Source: Xylona heveae TC161
Lineage: Eukaryota > Ascomycota > Xylonomycetes > Xylonales > Xylonaceae
Reading direction: 5' to 3'
DNA: 64,000 bases
NCBI RefSeq assembly: GCF_001619985.1
Contig: NW_017264193.1
Location: forward strand, 2,547,726-2,611,725
Shown here: positions 1 through 11,099 of the stretch, piece by piece
How the letters are laid out: each line of letters opens with the position of its first letter
Position numbering within the stretch: the stretch's first letter is position 1
The notes under the pieces: generated by a model
Databases searched by the model: none
Told to the model about the DNA's origin: nothing
Seen by the model: only the letters and a program-made list of their open reading frames with translations
Made by a program: the position numbers and the translations under genes

Positions 1-198
1 TCGAGTACAAAAGATGGAGGCATCAGCGAGGCAGACGCCATCGTTGCCGAGGCCAAGAAACAAGTTCAAGAGAGTGGATCAGAGTTGGAGAACGTGACCA
101 CTCAGAGTATAGTAGAAGAGAGTGAAGGCGAGTCGGGGCCGGAGTTAACTCCGACTGAAACCGATTCGAATCAGAAACAGCTCGGCAGCAATTGTTGA
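1..198 (+). CDS. 3' end of an unidentified protein gene (5' part outside the window)
   Basis: Frame 1 is open from the first base to a TGA at 196-198, giving a 65-residue C-terminal tail with no internal stop and no ATG. The tail is rich in Glu, Ser, Thr and Gln, with a short helical-looking stretch (EADAIVAEAKKQVQ) followed by a disordered acidic end. This composition fits the C-terminus of a larger fungal protein, but no family can be named. Pyrimidine- and AT-rich sequence typical of a 3' UTR follows the stop. The alternative is a chance open frame, since 65 codons is short. Confidence 0.45.
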   Translation, partial: SSTKDGGISEADAIVAEAKKQVQESGSELENVTTQSIVEESEGESGPELTPTETDSNQKQLGSNC

Positions 199-1027
199 TA
201 TGTGTCAACATATCAGCCGCCGACCTAGACTTTTGCCGTGACAACTATTCTCTGGAGTCTTACAGCGGCAGAATGAACCGGTTGGTGATCTTGTGGATCC
301 TCAGAAGGGATGCTTTCTCATGCATCCTGTTTCCCGTCAACGACTTTCTTCTATTATCATTGTCGCTATCACTATCATTATCCTCATGACATTATTCCTT
401 TTCATTGCTTTTGTTACATTTCTCATTTTCGCTTCAATCTCATTGTTTGGAATGTTTTCCTCACAGAGGGGTGTTACCATGGTACAATGATGACCTGTCT
501 ACTTTTATCTTTTCTAGAGTCTACTTCTATGGCAGTACTAGGATTCCGGCAACTCTTTATGCAAGGCAACACACGTAAACATGGCACCAGCGGGCTCTGA
601 TAGCTTAACACTCAGCATGATGAACGATATTATTTTTATTCATATCTATGCTATAACATGTTTCTACAACTGTTTATATTATTGACCCCAATGACTTGAT
701 TTACCCTTTTGGGGTCATTTTATACAAAGCCATGCCCTAGCGTAGTGATATGCATTTTATCGTGCTTGCGATATCTGAAAAAAGTGGAGAGTGCAGGGGC
801 AGCGATACGCAGCTCATCGGGAGTCCACCGCTAGACAACGGTTATACTCGGTACTGATAACACCACTCCTCTTAGCTAAGTTACCATTGCGCGATGGCTA
901 TGAGTCAAGTGAGCCCTTTTGTCTGCAGATAAGGACAACGATGTCATAACACTACCGCAGCTCTTCATTGCACACGGGTTATATTTCTTTCCGCAATGTG
1001 GCTCACAGGCCTACTGCGGTGAACAAG
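199..1027. other. intergenic: 3' flank of the edge gene and promoter of the MFS transporter
   Basis: No supportable gene. Positions 330-440 are pyrimidine- and AT-rich. An in-frame ATG at 968 lies 20 codons upstream of the preferred transporter start at 1028; the intervening residues look like leader sequence rather than conserved protein. Confidence 0.5.
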
Positions 1028-2438
1028 ATGTCTACGACAGATGAGCATCAATTGCCCACCATCGAGCTGCAATCACGAGATCAGCATTCTAATGAACATG
1101 GCGATCTTCATGAAGCGGCCTCGCAAGGGCAAGAATTGAAACCTGTTGACCGTGGACGGGATGCCTGGATCGTTCTCATCGCCACCTTCGTTATCGAGGC
1201 CTTATTTTGGGGTATTATCCTGGGCCATCTTTCTTTCTTCTCTGGCACTTCAGGCTGGCTGACACAATGCTGCAGGCTTTCCCATGTGTTTTGGCATATT
1301 CCAGAACTACTACTCCGATCTCCCCGAGTTCAAAAATGATCGAGCCAACATCCCTATCATTGGAACCCTAGCTCAAGGTCTCTATTCCGTTGGTGCTCCG
1401 TTCTCTGCGGCCCTGACGAAGAGGTTTCCCAAACACCAACGACAGCAGATCTGGGCTGGCTGGCCGTTATGCATCATCGGCTTGCTAGCTGCATCTTTCG
1501 TGAACTCTGTCAACGGTCTTATCGTGACTCAAGGTGTACTCTACGGTATAGGCTTTGTGACACTCTCTTATCCCACTATCAGCATGGTGAATGAGTGGTG
1601 GGTTGCTCGGAAAGGCATGGCATTTGGCCTCATATCTGCTGCTTCAGGAGCCACTGGCGCCGCGATGCCATTCATCCTCGAGTCTCTTCTTGCCAAGTAC
1701 GGACACCGAATAACCCTTCGGGCCAGTGCAGTGGCAATGTTTATCCTCACAGCTCCGCTGCTCCCTCTATTTAGGGGCAGATTACCACCTTCTGAAACTG
1801 CGACTTTGGCAAGGATTGATTGGGCATTCTTCAAGCGACCTCTATTCTGGGTTTACGCATGTTCGATCTTTGTCCAGGGCCTTGGGTTCTATTTCCCGGT
1901 CGTGTTCCTGCCCTCTTACGCGACGTCTGTTGGAATGCCTACCATCAAAGGTGCTCTGCTTTCAGCCCTGATGTCAATCGCTCAGGTTCTTGGTCAATTT
2001 TTCTTTGGCTTCTTGTCGGACAAGAACCTATCGGTGAGCTTTCTCGCAATCGCCTGCTGCATTGTAGCAGCGGCGGCGTCCTTTGGACTCTGGGGTCCGG
2101 CAAAATCTATGCCGCTGCTTGTTGTTTTTAGTCTTATATATGGCTTCTTCGGGTTCGCATTTGGAACCATGCGCGTCGCAATGGGTCTTGCAGTGACCAA
2201 AGATCCGTCCAATGTGTTTGCCACCTTTCCCATATTTGTGTTCTTGCAGGGAATTGGAAATATCCTTGTGGGACCTATCAGCGCCGCCTTGGTGTCTGGG
2301 AAGGCTTCACCGGGGCGTTTCGGTGCAGGTCTCTACGAAAGCACAATCATTTTCACAGGCTCGTCGTCTATTCTCGCTGCGCTTATTATAGGTTTGTGGC
2401 ACGGCTATCAACCTCTAAAGGCTTTGCTTAAGCCGTAG
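1028..2438 (+). CDS. MFS monocarboxylate-type transporter
   Basis: Two exons, 1028-1211 and 1276-2438, with a 64-nt intron (donor GTATTA, acceptor TGCAG), encode 448 aa. A hydrophilic tail of about 45 residues precedes the first membrane segment (DAWIVLIATFVIEALFWG). Splicing joins WG to FPMCFGIFQNYYSDLPEF, the pattern at the start of fungal SLC16-like monocarboxylate porters. About twelve hydrophobic segments follow, with an Arg/Lys-rich central loop and FFFGFLSDKNLS as the cytoplasmic loop of the second half. The family moves monocarboxylates or related metabolites across the plasma membrane by proton symport; the substrate cannot be predicted here. ATG 1028 is chosen because the protein then starts with a typical Ser/Thr/acidic tail; the in-frame ATG at 968 is possible. 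It stands alone with no biosynthetic cluster beside it. Confidence 0.9.
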
Positions 2439-4600
2439 TCCTGAAATGGACCGGCTAATGGTCATCATGAGACAAACAAAAAGTTAGTAAGAGACTTTAG
2501 AACGCAATCTTGTAGCAATAGAGGTTTACCAGGGAAGATATGATTGGGAATTTTTGGCTTCTTTATCACGTGGATCAAAATGATGCCCCGCCGCCCCAAG
2601 CTTCCACTGCATGTATCCGTACAACAACAGCTATTTACAACGAATAGTTGTTTATTTAGTTCCTTCTTTCTTTCTATAGACCAGACTAAACATTTCTCTC
2701 CTGCTGGTGGATACCAATCTGACCCGTGATCGCAATAGAACATGGTGGTGCAATCAATCTTTGCGTCTCATCCATCATTGTGACAATTTCCAGTTTGAAC
2801 ACCTTTGCGTTTATTCTTTTTCTTCTTCTTTCCCTTCTCCTTCGAAGTCAGGCATGCATAGACCGCAATCCGCCGTACCTATCCGCCACCTGCCGCTGGT
2901 TTAATTATGAGACTCTTATGCAATGCCGTTCACACGGCCTCGACAGCTTCAAACGTCACGACACCGATCCGCCGGTACGGCGTTCATTGATTTTTCAAGG
3001 TACGCCAAAACCCAATGGTATACCACTCCGGCCTTGGAGCCAGACTATGGCTTGGGTTCTCGGCCTTCCTTTGTTCTTTGCTCATTTGGAGCAAGTTACA
3101 TCAGACAAGACAAAATCCAGGGGTCTCCAGAGCCTTCAAAAGCCTTCATATATCAGCGTGTCTTGAGTAATTTCTCATCTTCAGCAGGAACAGGAGCCGA
3201 TGCCAGCCAAGACAGCACGACACAACATAACTGTCTGGTTTGGCTGTACAGGAGAGCTAAATATCAAATGGACGTGGGATCGAAGGGGATACGCTCGCCC
3301 AAGACCCAGAACGCAATGTCCCTCCCTGCTTGAGATGCGCTATTTGGATTCAGTATGCACAAAGGCAAAAAGAGATACATTTTCCCCGCAAGCTGTCGTG
3401 GTCCAGGGCGCAGACCGAATAAGCTCGGAGGACTCCATAAGGTCTATTGCTTTGCCAGTTGTCTTCATATCTCCTAGTTCCACACTGATCCTGGGATTTT
3501 TAGAGTGGTTCGTCAGTTGATGAGTAGATGAAGAGCAGAGCCCCACTGACTCGTTGACTCGTTGACTCGTTGCGTCGAAAGCGGGGAGATGAATGCCGGA
3601 GAGTCGAAGACTCTTATCCGCCCGTGTGTACGTGTATCTCAGCCGCAGCATCAAGTTCCTTCTCCTGACTCTGGGCTCTGCTCTGTTTTTAAGTATGCAG
3701 CAGGTGCCACGTTCCATCTGCATTGCGCAGTAATGTGTGATACAGCGGTGCCATCATTTAGGGAAGTAACGAATCATCAATTCCACTTATTGGGTGGACA
3801 AGGTCGTACCATGTTCTATTGCCGTTACCGTTACCGTTGCCGTTATCGCTGCCTTTGTAGATGACGTATCGTCGATGCCTGTTCCTATGGCAGTCGTACG
3901 TGTGTCAACGGAGTTCTATAAGTCTAGAGCAAGACAGTTGTTCGAAGAGAAAATTCTTTCAATGGCTCGGATTCGGCGCGTTTATTTGGATAATAAAATG
4001 AAAACTGAAGAAGAAACCAAGAAGGATGAGAAAGAACTCCGGAGACTTCAATGCTTTCTCTCTCATCCTGACTCTGTTCGGAGTATTGAGCTCAAAAATA
4101 TCAGAGGAGAAGGAAATAATCAAATGACTTCTTGCATGGTTCCCACTTCACTGTCATGTATAAAGTCTTCTCTCTATTGGAGATTCGTTCAAGGGCTTCT
4201 TTGAGAGGATGTCTCTGAAAGCGGGGTAATGATCCATATTTTGATTGAAGCCATGAGCATGAGCTATTTGGCAGCTCTGCTTTAGTCCTATAGTTCTTTT
4301 ATCGGTTAGGTGTTTTATCTTTCTGTTCATTTGAAGGTGTCCAGCCCACCCTGGTAGGCTGTAACAAGGGCTTGATTGTTATTGCCACGGTGCATGTTCG
4401 ATATTCTTGAGGTATTGTGTGCGATGTATCCGTCAGCATCTGTCTTAACTCCTTAACTTCCCAAGCTTTAGCTAGGGCTCAAGAGCAATCGGAGCAATCG
4501 AAGTCATGGGAGAGACAGGAAAGTCTATTCATAAGGGTGTTCTCCTTCTTATTAAGATCGCGTAACCGCCGACAGAGTCAGCCATTTGCTGCTTTTTCAT
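2439..4600. other. gene-poor intergenic sequence with short tandem repeats
   Basis: No gene recognised. Several open frames of 100-146 codons (for example 2923-3333 +) overlap each other in different frames and lack domains. Short repeats are visible: three copies of GACTCGTT at about 3547-3570 and a degenerate CCGTTA hexamer array at about 3821-3850. Confidence 0.5.
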
Positions 4601-7600
4601 TCGACTGAGCGGCGGAGGAAGAGGATTGCGGCCACTTTTGAGGAGCAAAAGTTCATCAAATGTGCTAATTCCTAATCAGGCTGGCTGCCGCTTGAACCTC
4701 CTTTCTATTTGCTCCCTCTTTCACAAAACAAGATATCAATTTCGATCTTCTTCTCCTCAACTGCCACTGTCCAGTCTTTTCCTTCCAGGAATCTTAAAAA
4801 GCCCTTGCCGTTGCTGTGGTGTACATCTGTACGCCGTTGAGTATAAGATATACTGTGTTGTATATCCAACAACGAGAAATGAATCATTCCTTCGACAAGA
4901 ACAGATCATTCTTGTACTGGGTTTTGTTTGTAGAAGTGCTGGAGGTATAAGCCATACTCTTGGAAAAATTATGAAATTCTCGCATGGCAGCTTTGACCAT
5001 ACGCCGAAAGCGAGTTTTCTGGAGACCTCCTCCCTCGTTCTGGGGTTAATTTCTATTTGATCTGTTGAGTGTTATTGCCGCTCCTTTTGTTGGGTATTTT
5101 GTTCGCAGAATTTTCTTTCAAAGTCGATGTGTTTGCATTATGTTGTTTTAATTGCTTCTGAAACCAATTCGGTTGCAAAGGAGCTTGCAAAGGAGCAGCA
5201 GGTATGAACCACTCTCTTGGAAGAATAACGAAAAATTCTCCAGGCAATTTCGACCACATGCCGGAGGCTAGTTTTCTTGAGACCTCCTCCTTCTTCCAGG
5301 GGCTAACTTCTATTTGATCTGAGGAGTTCCATTGCCGCTTCTACTGTTGGATATTTTGTTCGCAGAAGTTTCTTTCAACGTCGATCTGTTTGCACATGTT
5401 GTTTCGATCACTTCTTTTACCTGTTCTGACGTGTTTATTAAAGTCATTAATATTCGTCCAACGCCTTTAGGGACATTGATGCTCTCCAATTGAAGAAGCG
5501 ATACTCTTTTCACCGTTAGACCTTATGAGTTCTGTTCAATGAAGCTCTTTGACCACTCCCGTCGTCTTCTTCCTTAAACGAGATAGAACAGCGACTCGAC
5601 CGGTTTAATGTACCCCTGGCACAGCCCTTCCTAGGACTGGAATTTTCTTAAGGTTCTCTAACTCTGGTCAGTGAGACGCAGTAATGCTGTAACTCTTCCA
5701 GTCGGTCTCCCGGACACACTTGAGAAGCGCATTTCGAGGAAAAAATTCCTATAACTTGGTGAGTTCTAGCGACCAAGCTGCACAGTTTGCTTTGGACTAA
5801 GGCCGTTTGATTCGGAGCTCCTTTGAAACTCTAGAAGATCATGGTTAATAAGTAAGTTCTCATATTCTGATCCTTTTGCAAACTTGGCTTCCCAAGATAT
5901 TTAGGTGCCCCGTGTCTTGGGAGTCTTGGTTTTATGGTTCAGATTCTAAAGTCTGTCAAATTCAGACTGAAGGCTGAAAGATGTATCGGCAATTGAGGCC
6001 GAGTCGGTGCTCGTGACCTGGAGATCTTTCAGAGGTATGCAATGGTCCCGGATAAATAAGCTGTAACGTGCTCGTCCCAGTGAGCGAAAAGAATATACTC
6101 GCTGCTCTTCGTAGGTCCCGTATGTATGTGGGATTTGTGTTAACTCAATAATATTTTGAAGGAATCGAATTCCCGATGATGATATTTTGCAAGCCTTAAA
6201 GAGTGATTGCAATGACTGGGTGATCAATATTAAGGCTATCAATTAAATGAATCGATGCAGGGTCAAGAATATATTCAGTATTCGAAGCACGGCTTAACTC
6301 AGCTTCTTTCAATTTGGCGCAAGCGGACAAATATTTTCTTGACGGACACTATGGTCTTCTGTGATAGCCTTTTGGCCAGACTCCGGACATGTTCGCCCGC
6401 CATTCTCTAGGCTATCTCAAATATCGCCTTGTCATTTGATCAAAAGGTATATTTGTGGTTAGACACTCCACTGGAAATAGTCCGGCGTGATCCTCCTTTT
6501 GGAACTGGCTGAATTTGTTGCAAAAGATATTTTCATTGACCCATCATTCTTTCGGCTTCTTTGACAGGTGAAAGAGGTGTCCCTCCGAAGCTTGAGATGC
6601 ACTGAGACTCTGAGAGAAAATAAGCTTGTAGTAAAGTAAGAAATTATTTGTCGGAAATCTCAGTTGAGTAGATGTCTTCTATTTTCCAAATTGCTGTAAT
6701 GTGCTGCACTGTTGCTGTTGAGCTTCCACTTGGGATTTGGCATTTGTCTTTTTTTTTTCGACTTGCAGGATCATCGCTGGCCTGGTGAGAACCGGAGAGG
6801 TCTAGTCCGTGATAGATCAAAAATGGTCTTAACTGTGAGATTCTAGCCGCAAGTCAAGGATTTGCACAGTCGGTGCATTTGATAAAGTTCTCAAGACTGG
6901 ATCCTTTATGAAGGATAAAAATAAAAAAGAAAGCATGAGATGCAGTACCATTCGGGCAAATGATGTCCTCAGTGTCTGCTTTGGCTGTTGTGATACTGGC
7001 ACAAGCTCTGTCACTGAGTTGTAAAATCGAAGAGCTTGAGGTCTTGGGAAGTGGATCCCAAAAGTTTCTAAGACCGGAAGTCTAAAATTATTCTTTCTCT
7101 CTCTTGCATCTCCGCGGAATACTGGTTTGACAGTAGAGTAGGTGTTAGACTTTTGACCGCTTTGAGAGAAATAGTAGAACTGCAAAAGGCTGAGCGGCGA
7201 TAATCTGGTTTCATCCTCTGTTGAGCTGCAGTCAGAAAATGCAACGAAAGCGCATGATGCCCATAAATAATGTTTACTTGAATCGCAGAGCCAGCCACCG
7301 GGCATTCGGCTGAAGCCTGGCTCGATCTGGCCTAAGAGAAATGAGAAGCGGCTTCAAGCACCCCTGGGTTATTTCCCAGTGAGCTAAGTTACATCTTAGA
7401 CCTGGAAAACTTGTAGAAGTTCGAGGATCGAGGCCTCTTAGTTGGTCCAATCTACCTGTCGGTCAGGAAAGATCAATGAAACGTTTGTTGATCTGCATAG
7501 GGAGACAGAAAGCCGGGAGTTTTGTCAAGAGAATCATGACGGCTTGGGCCACTGGTAAATGCCAGATACATTTCCAGAGGAGCCAAAAAAACCCCAGATT

Positions 7601-8990
7601 CAGGGATTTGGAGTTAAGCTCCGCAATGCGTTCCAAGATGTAGATCGTTGGACAATTCGGAGTGTTTTTTGAAAGGCGATTAAGACATTTTGAAAGGTGG
7701 AAAGAAAAAGAGTAGACGCAGATTTCTCAAGCCTCGAGCTTGTATAATTAAATTCTTCACTGGCTATGTCACGTTCTGGCAAGTCTCACGGGACAGCCCC
7801 ACATAGAACAGTGCCTGCCCTCGCGATCCGGTGTTATTGAGTCCAAAATCTTTCACTTAGAAACCGGTTAACAGAATGCTGAATGGTATTGTCATAATTG
7901 TCGAATGTGAGATGTATTAATAGGAAGAAATTATAGCCAGGTGATGGAACGAGACGAGCATTGTTATGCTATAATTTCCCCTCATCTTTAGGTCGTAGTG
8001 ACGCTTGCGATTTTGCTATGGCTCATAGCACCTCTTGAATGGCCGTCTCCGATCAAATATTCGAAAGCATCCGTTGTTATTTGAGGTCTAATTTGTGGGA
8101 CTTGTGTTCCAGTTCTTCAATAAACTGGAAAAATCAATCTAGGAGCTTCAAATTCCCAAAGTTAACAATACGCCTCTGGTTCCAATCTGGGCTGGAGCTT
8201 GTACATTGCAGGTGTTCGGATAAGCTGACAGGCCTAAAAGGTTCTGCGAGTGTGTATTAACGATACCAGCCAAGCTCATGAGCAAGTATTCCTCTCAATC
8301 TATTCCTGGCTTCGAGTTCCGCTAAGAAACCTCTGCCAGACAAGACCATCGGGCTTCCGTAAAAGATGTAGAACAGATGGGCAACTTCTTTAGCTGCAGC
8401 AAAACGAGTCTGGATACCGAATTACCGATAGCGATGTAATTGGCAAAGCATTGTATTGAGAAGTAGAATTTGCTAATAGCTTGCGTCGATGATGCATGAT
8501 TTGAGGATCCGTGACTCCACGGCGGAGTCAGTGGACAATGACATGAAAGGAGAATGAAGAGATTTTTGTTTTCTATAGCATGACAGAGCGAACCAAGGCA
8601 ATCGCCCTTTTCATTGTGTCCGTCCGCACCATCAGATGCAGCCACTGTGCTTGTCAAGTAGCCTATGAGGAGGCTGTCACTGATAATTGAATCGGCAGAA
8701 TCTTCATCATCTGCAGGGCCATCGCCGGGGTCATTTTCGACTGAATTTTGACCCTCGTTCTTCCTTGTCATCAACAGCACCGGCTGTCGTCTTCAACTTC
8801 ACCAATTGACTTGCTTCTCTTTTTCGAACTCTTCCGGATTCCCAACGAGCAAGCAGCGAGCACAGATGGCTCAACTTTGATCCAGGCCGAGTGTCAAATC
8901 GAGAAACCAGGGATCAGCCCAGTCATCCTCCTGCTTCTACACCACCGAAGTTGAAGCGCACTCTTTCCCAATACAGCTTGAAAGCGTCAT
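4600..8990 (-). pseudogene. possible decayed coding region, family unknown
   Basis: On the minus strand several frames give protein-like stretches separated by stops and frame changes, for example 8322-8780 (acidic, Asp/Ser-rich), 6829-7305 and 5946-6242. The pieces run in one direction and no coherent set is seen on the plus strand. None matches a domain I recognise. Stop density over the whole stretch is about that of random sequence, so this may be ordinary intergenic DNA; the call is an inference with low confidence. Confidence 0.2.
4938..5440. repeat. diverged tandem duplication, two units of about 250 nt
   Basis: Unit A (about 4938-5190) and unit B (about 5195-5440) align along most of their length with a period of about 257 nt. 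Landmarks shared in the same order are CTTGGAA, GAGACCTCCTCC, CTATTTGATCTG, ATTGCCGCT and TATTTTGTTCGCAGAA. By eye the second half is about 85% identical and the first half about 75%. On the minus strand both units can be read as a similar peptide (STLKE.SANKI.N.RSGN.T.QIK), but amino-acid identity there is not higher than nucleotide identity, so there is no sign of selection for protein. Confidence 0.7.
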
Positions 8991-9674
8991 GCTACAGCTG
9001 AGGTTAGATTTAAAAAGTATGAAACTGCTCAGAGAAAGCTTTGTAGGATTCGATTCTTTTCTGCAATTGCGTTGTGTTGAGTTTTTAATGATGTAACAAG
9101 TAAAAGTTGTCGATCGGGTTTGAGTCCAGGATTGCACAAGGATATATAGTATAATGAAGCTGACCAGAGGGAAAGGAGCTCGGCTGAATGCTGGGGGGTC
9201 CAGAGTTTATATCTTAGTTCCGAGAGCAGGGTAAGTTTCAGGTTCTAATGCCAAGCAATTGAAAGATCCCAGTGTGACGAATAGTTTGATATTTCACGGT
9301 AGATATTAACGGATTTGTGGTGAAAATCCCAGAAAGTTGGCAATTGAGGTTGATTTGTCTAGCAGTGACGGCAAATGGCGTGAAGTTCCGGCATAAATTA
9401 ATGCTTTCGTCACTATGGTTAACTTCACGTAACAACTTCAAAGAGGTAGTGACGTAAAAGAGTAAATACTAAATAGGGAATTTGAGATTGCACAAGGGCA
9501 AAAAGGATCCGTGCAAAAAGGATCTGTGAAAATAAAGCGTCATGATATACAAATAGATTTCACTAGAGAAAATAAAGTAATGTACAAAGGCTCACCGCTG
9601 GCTCCGGAAAATGTTTGCATCGGAGAAGTGAAAATGAGCAACCTATCCCAAGACTCCCAAAAGTATCTTTTTTT
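8991..9674. other. intergenic, AT-rich 3' flank of mrpl10
   Basis: No gene seen. The near-identical phrases aaaaaggatccgtg and aaaaaggatctgtg sit next to each other at about 9500-9530. A T-run at about 9667-9676 abuts the end of mrpl10. Confidence 0.5.
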
Positions 9675-10700
9675 TTACCACAGCTTGTTCTCGCTCTTTG
9701 ACTTGGCATTGGCGCCAGTGCCAGCAGCCTTGGCGCGGTCCTTGTTGATCATCGCAGGAGACTTGAAGAACAAACTGGGACCCTCGCCCTCCTTGACCAA
9801 GTGGTTGAGATAACCTCTGTGAGCGGGGTCTCTGTAGTACTCAATGTCTTTTCTGCTCGTTGGGTCGGGCAGTCTATATGCAAACGGTTTCGATGGGTCG
9901 CTTGAAAGCGCAGGGAAGGAGTTTGGAGCGGTAATTGTGGCATCGGCTTGGCCATGGAGTATCCGTCGAATGGCGGGCTTGGTATAAAAACGAGAAATGA
10001 CAGTTCCGCCGGCAGCTTCAATAGCAGCAATGGCGGGAGCAGATGCCCGCGAGACGACAATGTTCACCGGAGTGCGCATTCCCTCAGCGCCCTGAGAGAA
10101 AGTCCAAATTAGCATGCACAATGTTTGGCGTCGATAAGGTTCATCACAGTCCTACCCTAGCAAGCAGCTTCACACCATCTTTGACACCATGCAGACATCT
10201 CGACTCATTGAGTTCTTTCATGGTGATGGGTTTTGAAGGATCAAGACGACCCTGGTCGATCCACGACTGAAGACGGTCAATGTTCAGGGGGGACATCTCA
10301 ACAGAGAACCTGGAAGTTTTGTAAGCAATAATTTCATTATTCCATCTCCCTCCGAAAAATAAAGGAGCCAATTGTTTGCTAGCACATACTGGTTGTCGAA
10401 TCCTCTCGGGCCGTGGACGACCTCATTTGGAGTCTGACCTCCATTGAAGCCAGCGGGGACCTTTCCATGCTGCTTTTGACCCTTGTGACCTCTTCCTGAA
10501 GTCTTGCCCTTGCCTGAAGATGGACCGCGACCACGACGAATGCGCTTGTTGTAAGCACCGGTGTTATCGGAGAGAGACGAAAGAATTGATGCGGCGCGCT
10601 GGGGTTGCTGGGGGACAATTGGCGCAAAAAGAGATGATAACGGTTTCGATGCTGGACGCAATAGGCTGCCTAAGCCTAGGGGATTCAATCGGGGAGGCAT
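9675..10700 (-). CDS. mrpl10: mitochondrial large-subunit ribosomal protein uL15m (yeast MRPL10)
   Basis: Three exons read on the minus strand: 10390-10700, 10156-10309 and 9675-10091, with introns of 80 and 64 nt (donors GTATGT and GTAGGA), encode 293 aa. The N-terminus is Arg/Ser/Leu-rich with few acids, as in a mitochondrial presequence. The uL15 signature follows at residues 63-74 (GKGKTSGRGHKG), then KVPAGFNGGQTP and a central part with PLNIDRLQSWID. The long C-terminal extension (DPTSRKDIEYYRDPAHRGYLN) is usual for the fungal mitochondrial form. It is a structural protein of the mitoribosomal large subunit, in contact with 23S-like rRNA. The start is MPPRLNP at 10700; an upstream in-frame ATG at 10739 adds 13 unlikely residues. 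Transcribed divergently from the GT90 gene. Confidence 0.93.
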
Positions 10701-11099
10701 GATGGCGGTGTTTGAGGATACGAAGGATTGAAGAAACAATCAATCACAATCCTCGTTGATGGTGATGAGGCCAAGAGAGACCCGTCGGAGATGGATTTAC
10801 TTTCGGTTTCGTCGCGAAGCGAAATCTCCCCAATCCGCCCTCAGAGTCCGGTCTCCTCAGCACCGCCACATTTAATATGGAGACTTGAAACTGTGTACTC
10901 TTTTCTCGCTGCGTATTTTCCAACTTATTCAACTATCAAGGGCTGGAGAATCAGTCTGTCGACCTCGATGAGGCGTCATTAATTGTTTTCGGGCACGCGA
11001 CTCACCCATCATCTCCCCAGGACGGAGGCTTCTTTACATCCCTTTCTCCTCACTACGGCCGCACCGAATGAGATTAGATGATTCAGTCGCCAGCTCAGG
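10701..11099. promoter_or_regulatory. 399-bp divergent promoter between mrpl10 and the GT90 gene
   Basis: The two start codons face away from each other across 399 bp, so both promoters must lie here. No single element could be assigned with confidence. Confidence 0.5.

Noticed and set aside
2726-3333. Two overlapping + strand open frames of 136-146 codons
   Set aside because: They overlap in different frames, have no domain and no coding-like codon pattern shared between them; not enough to call a gene.
3821-3850. CCGTTA hexamer array resembling telomere-like repeat
   Set aside because: Fungal telomeres are TTAGGG/CCCTAA; this is a short degenerate microsatellite.
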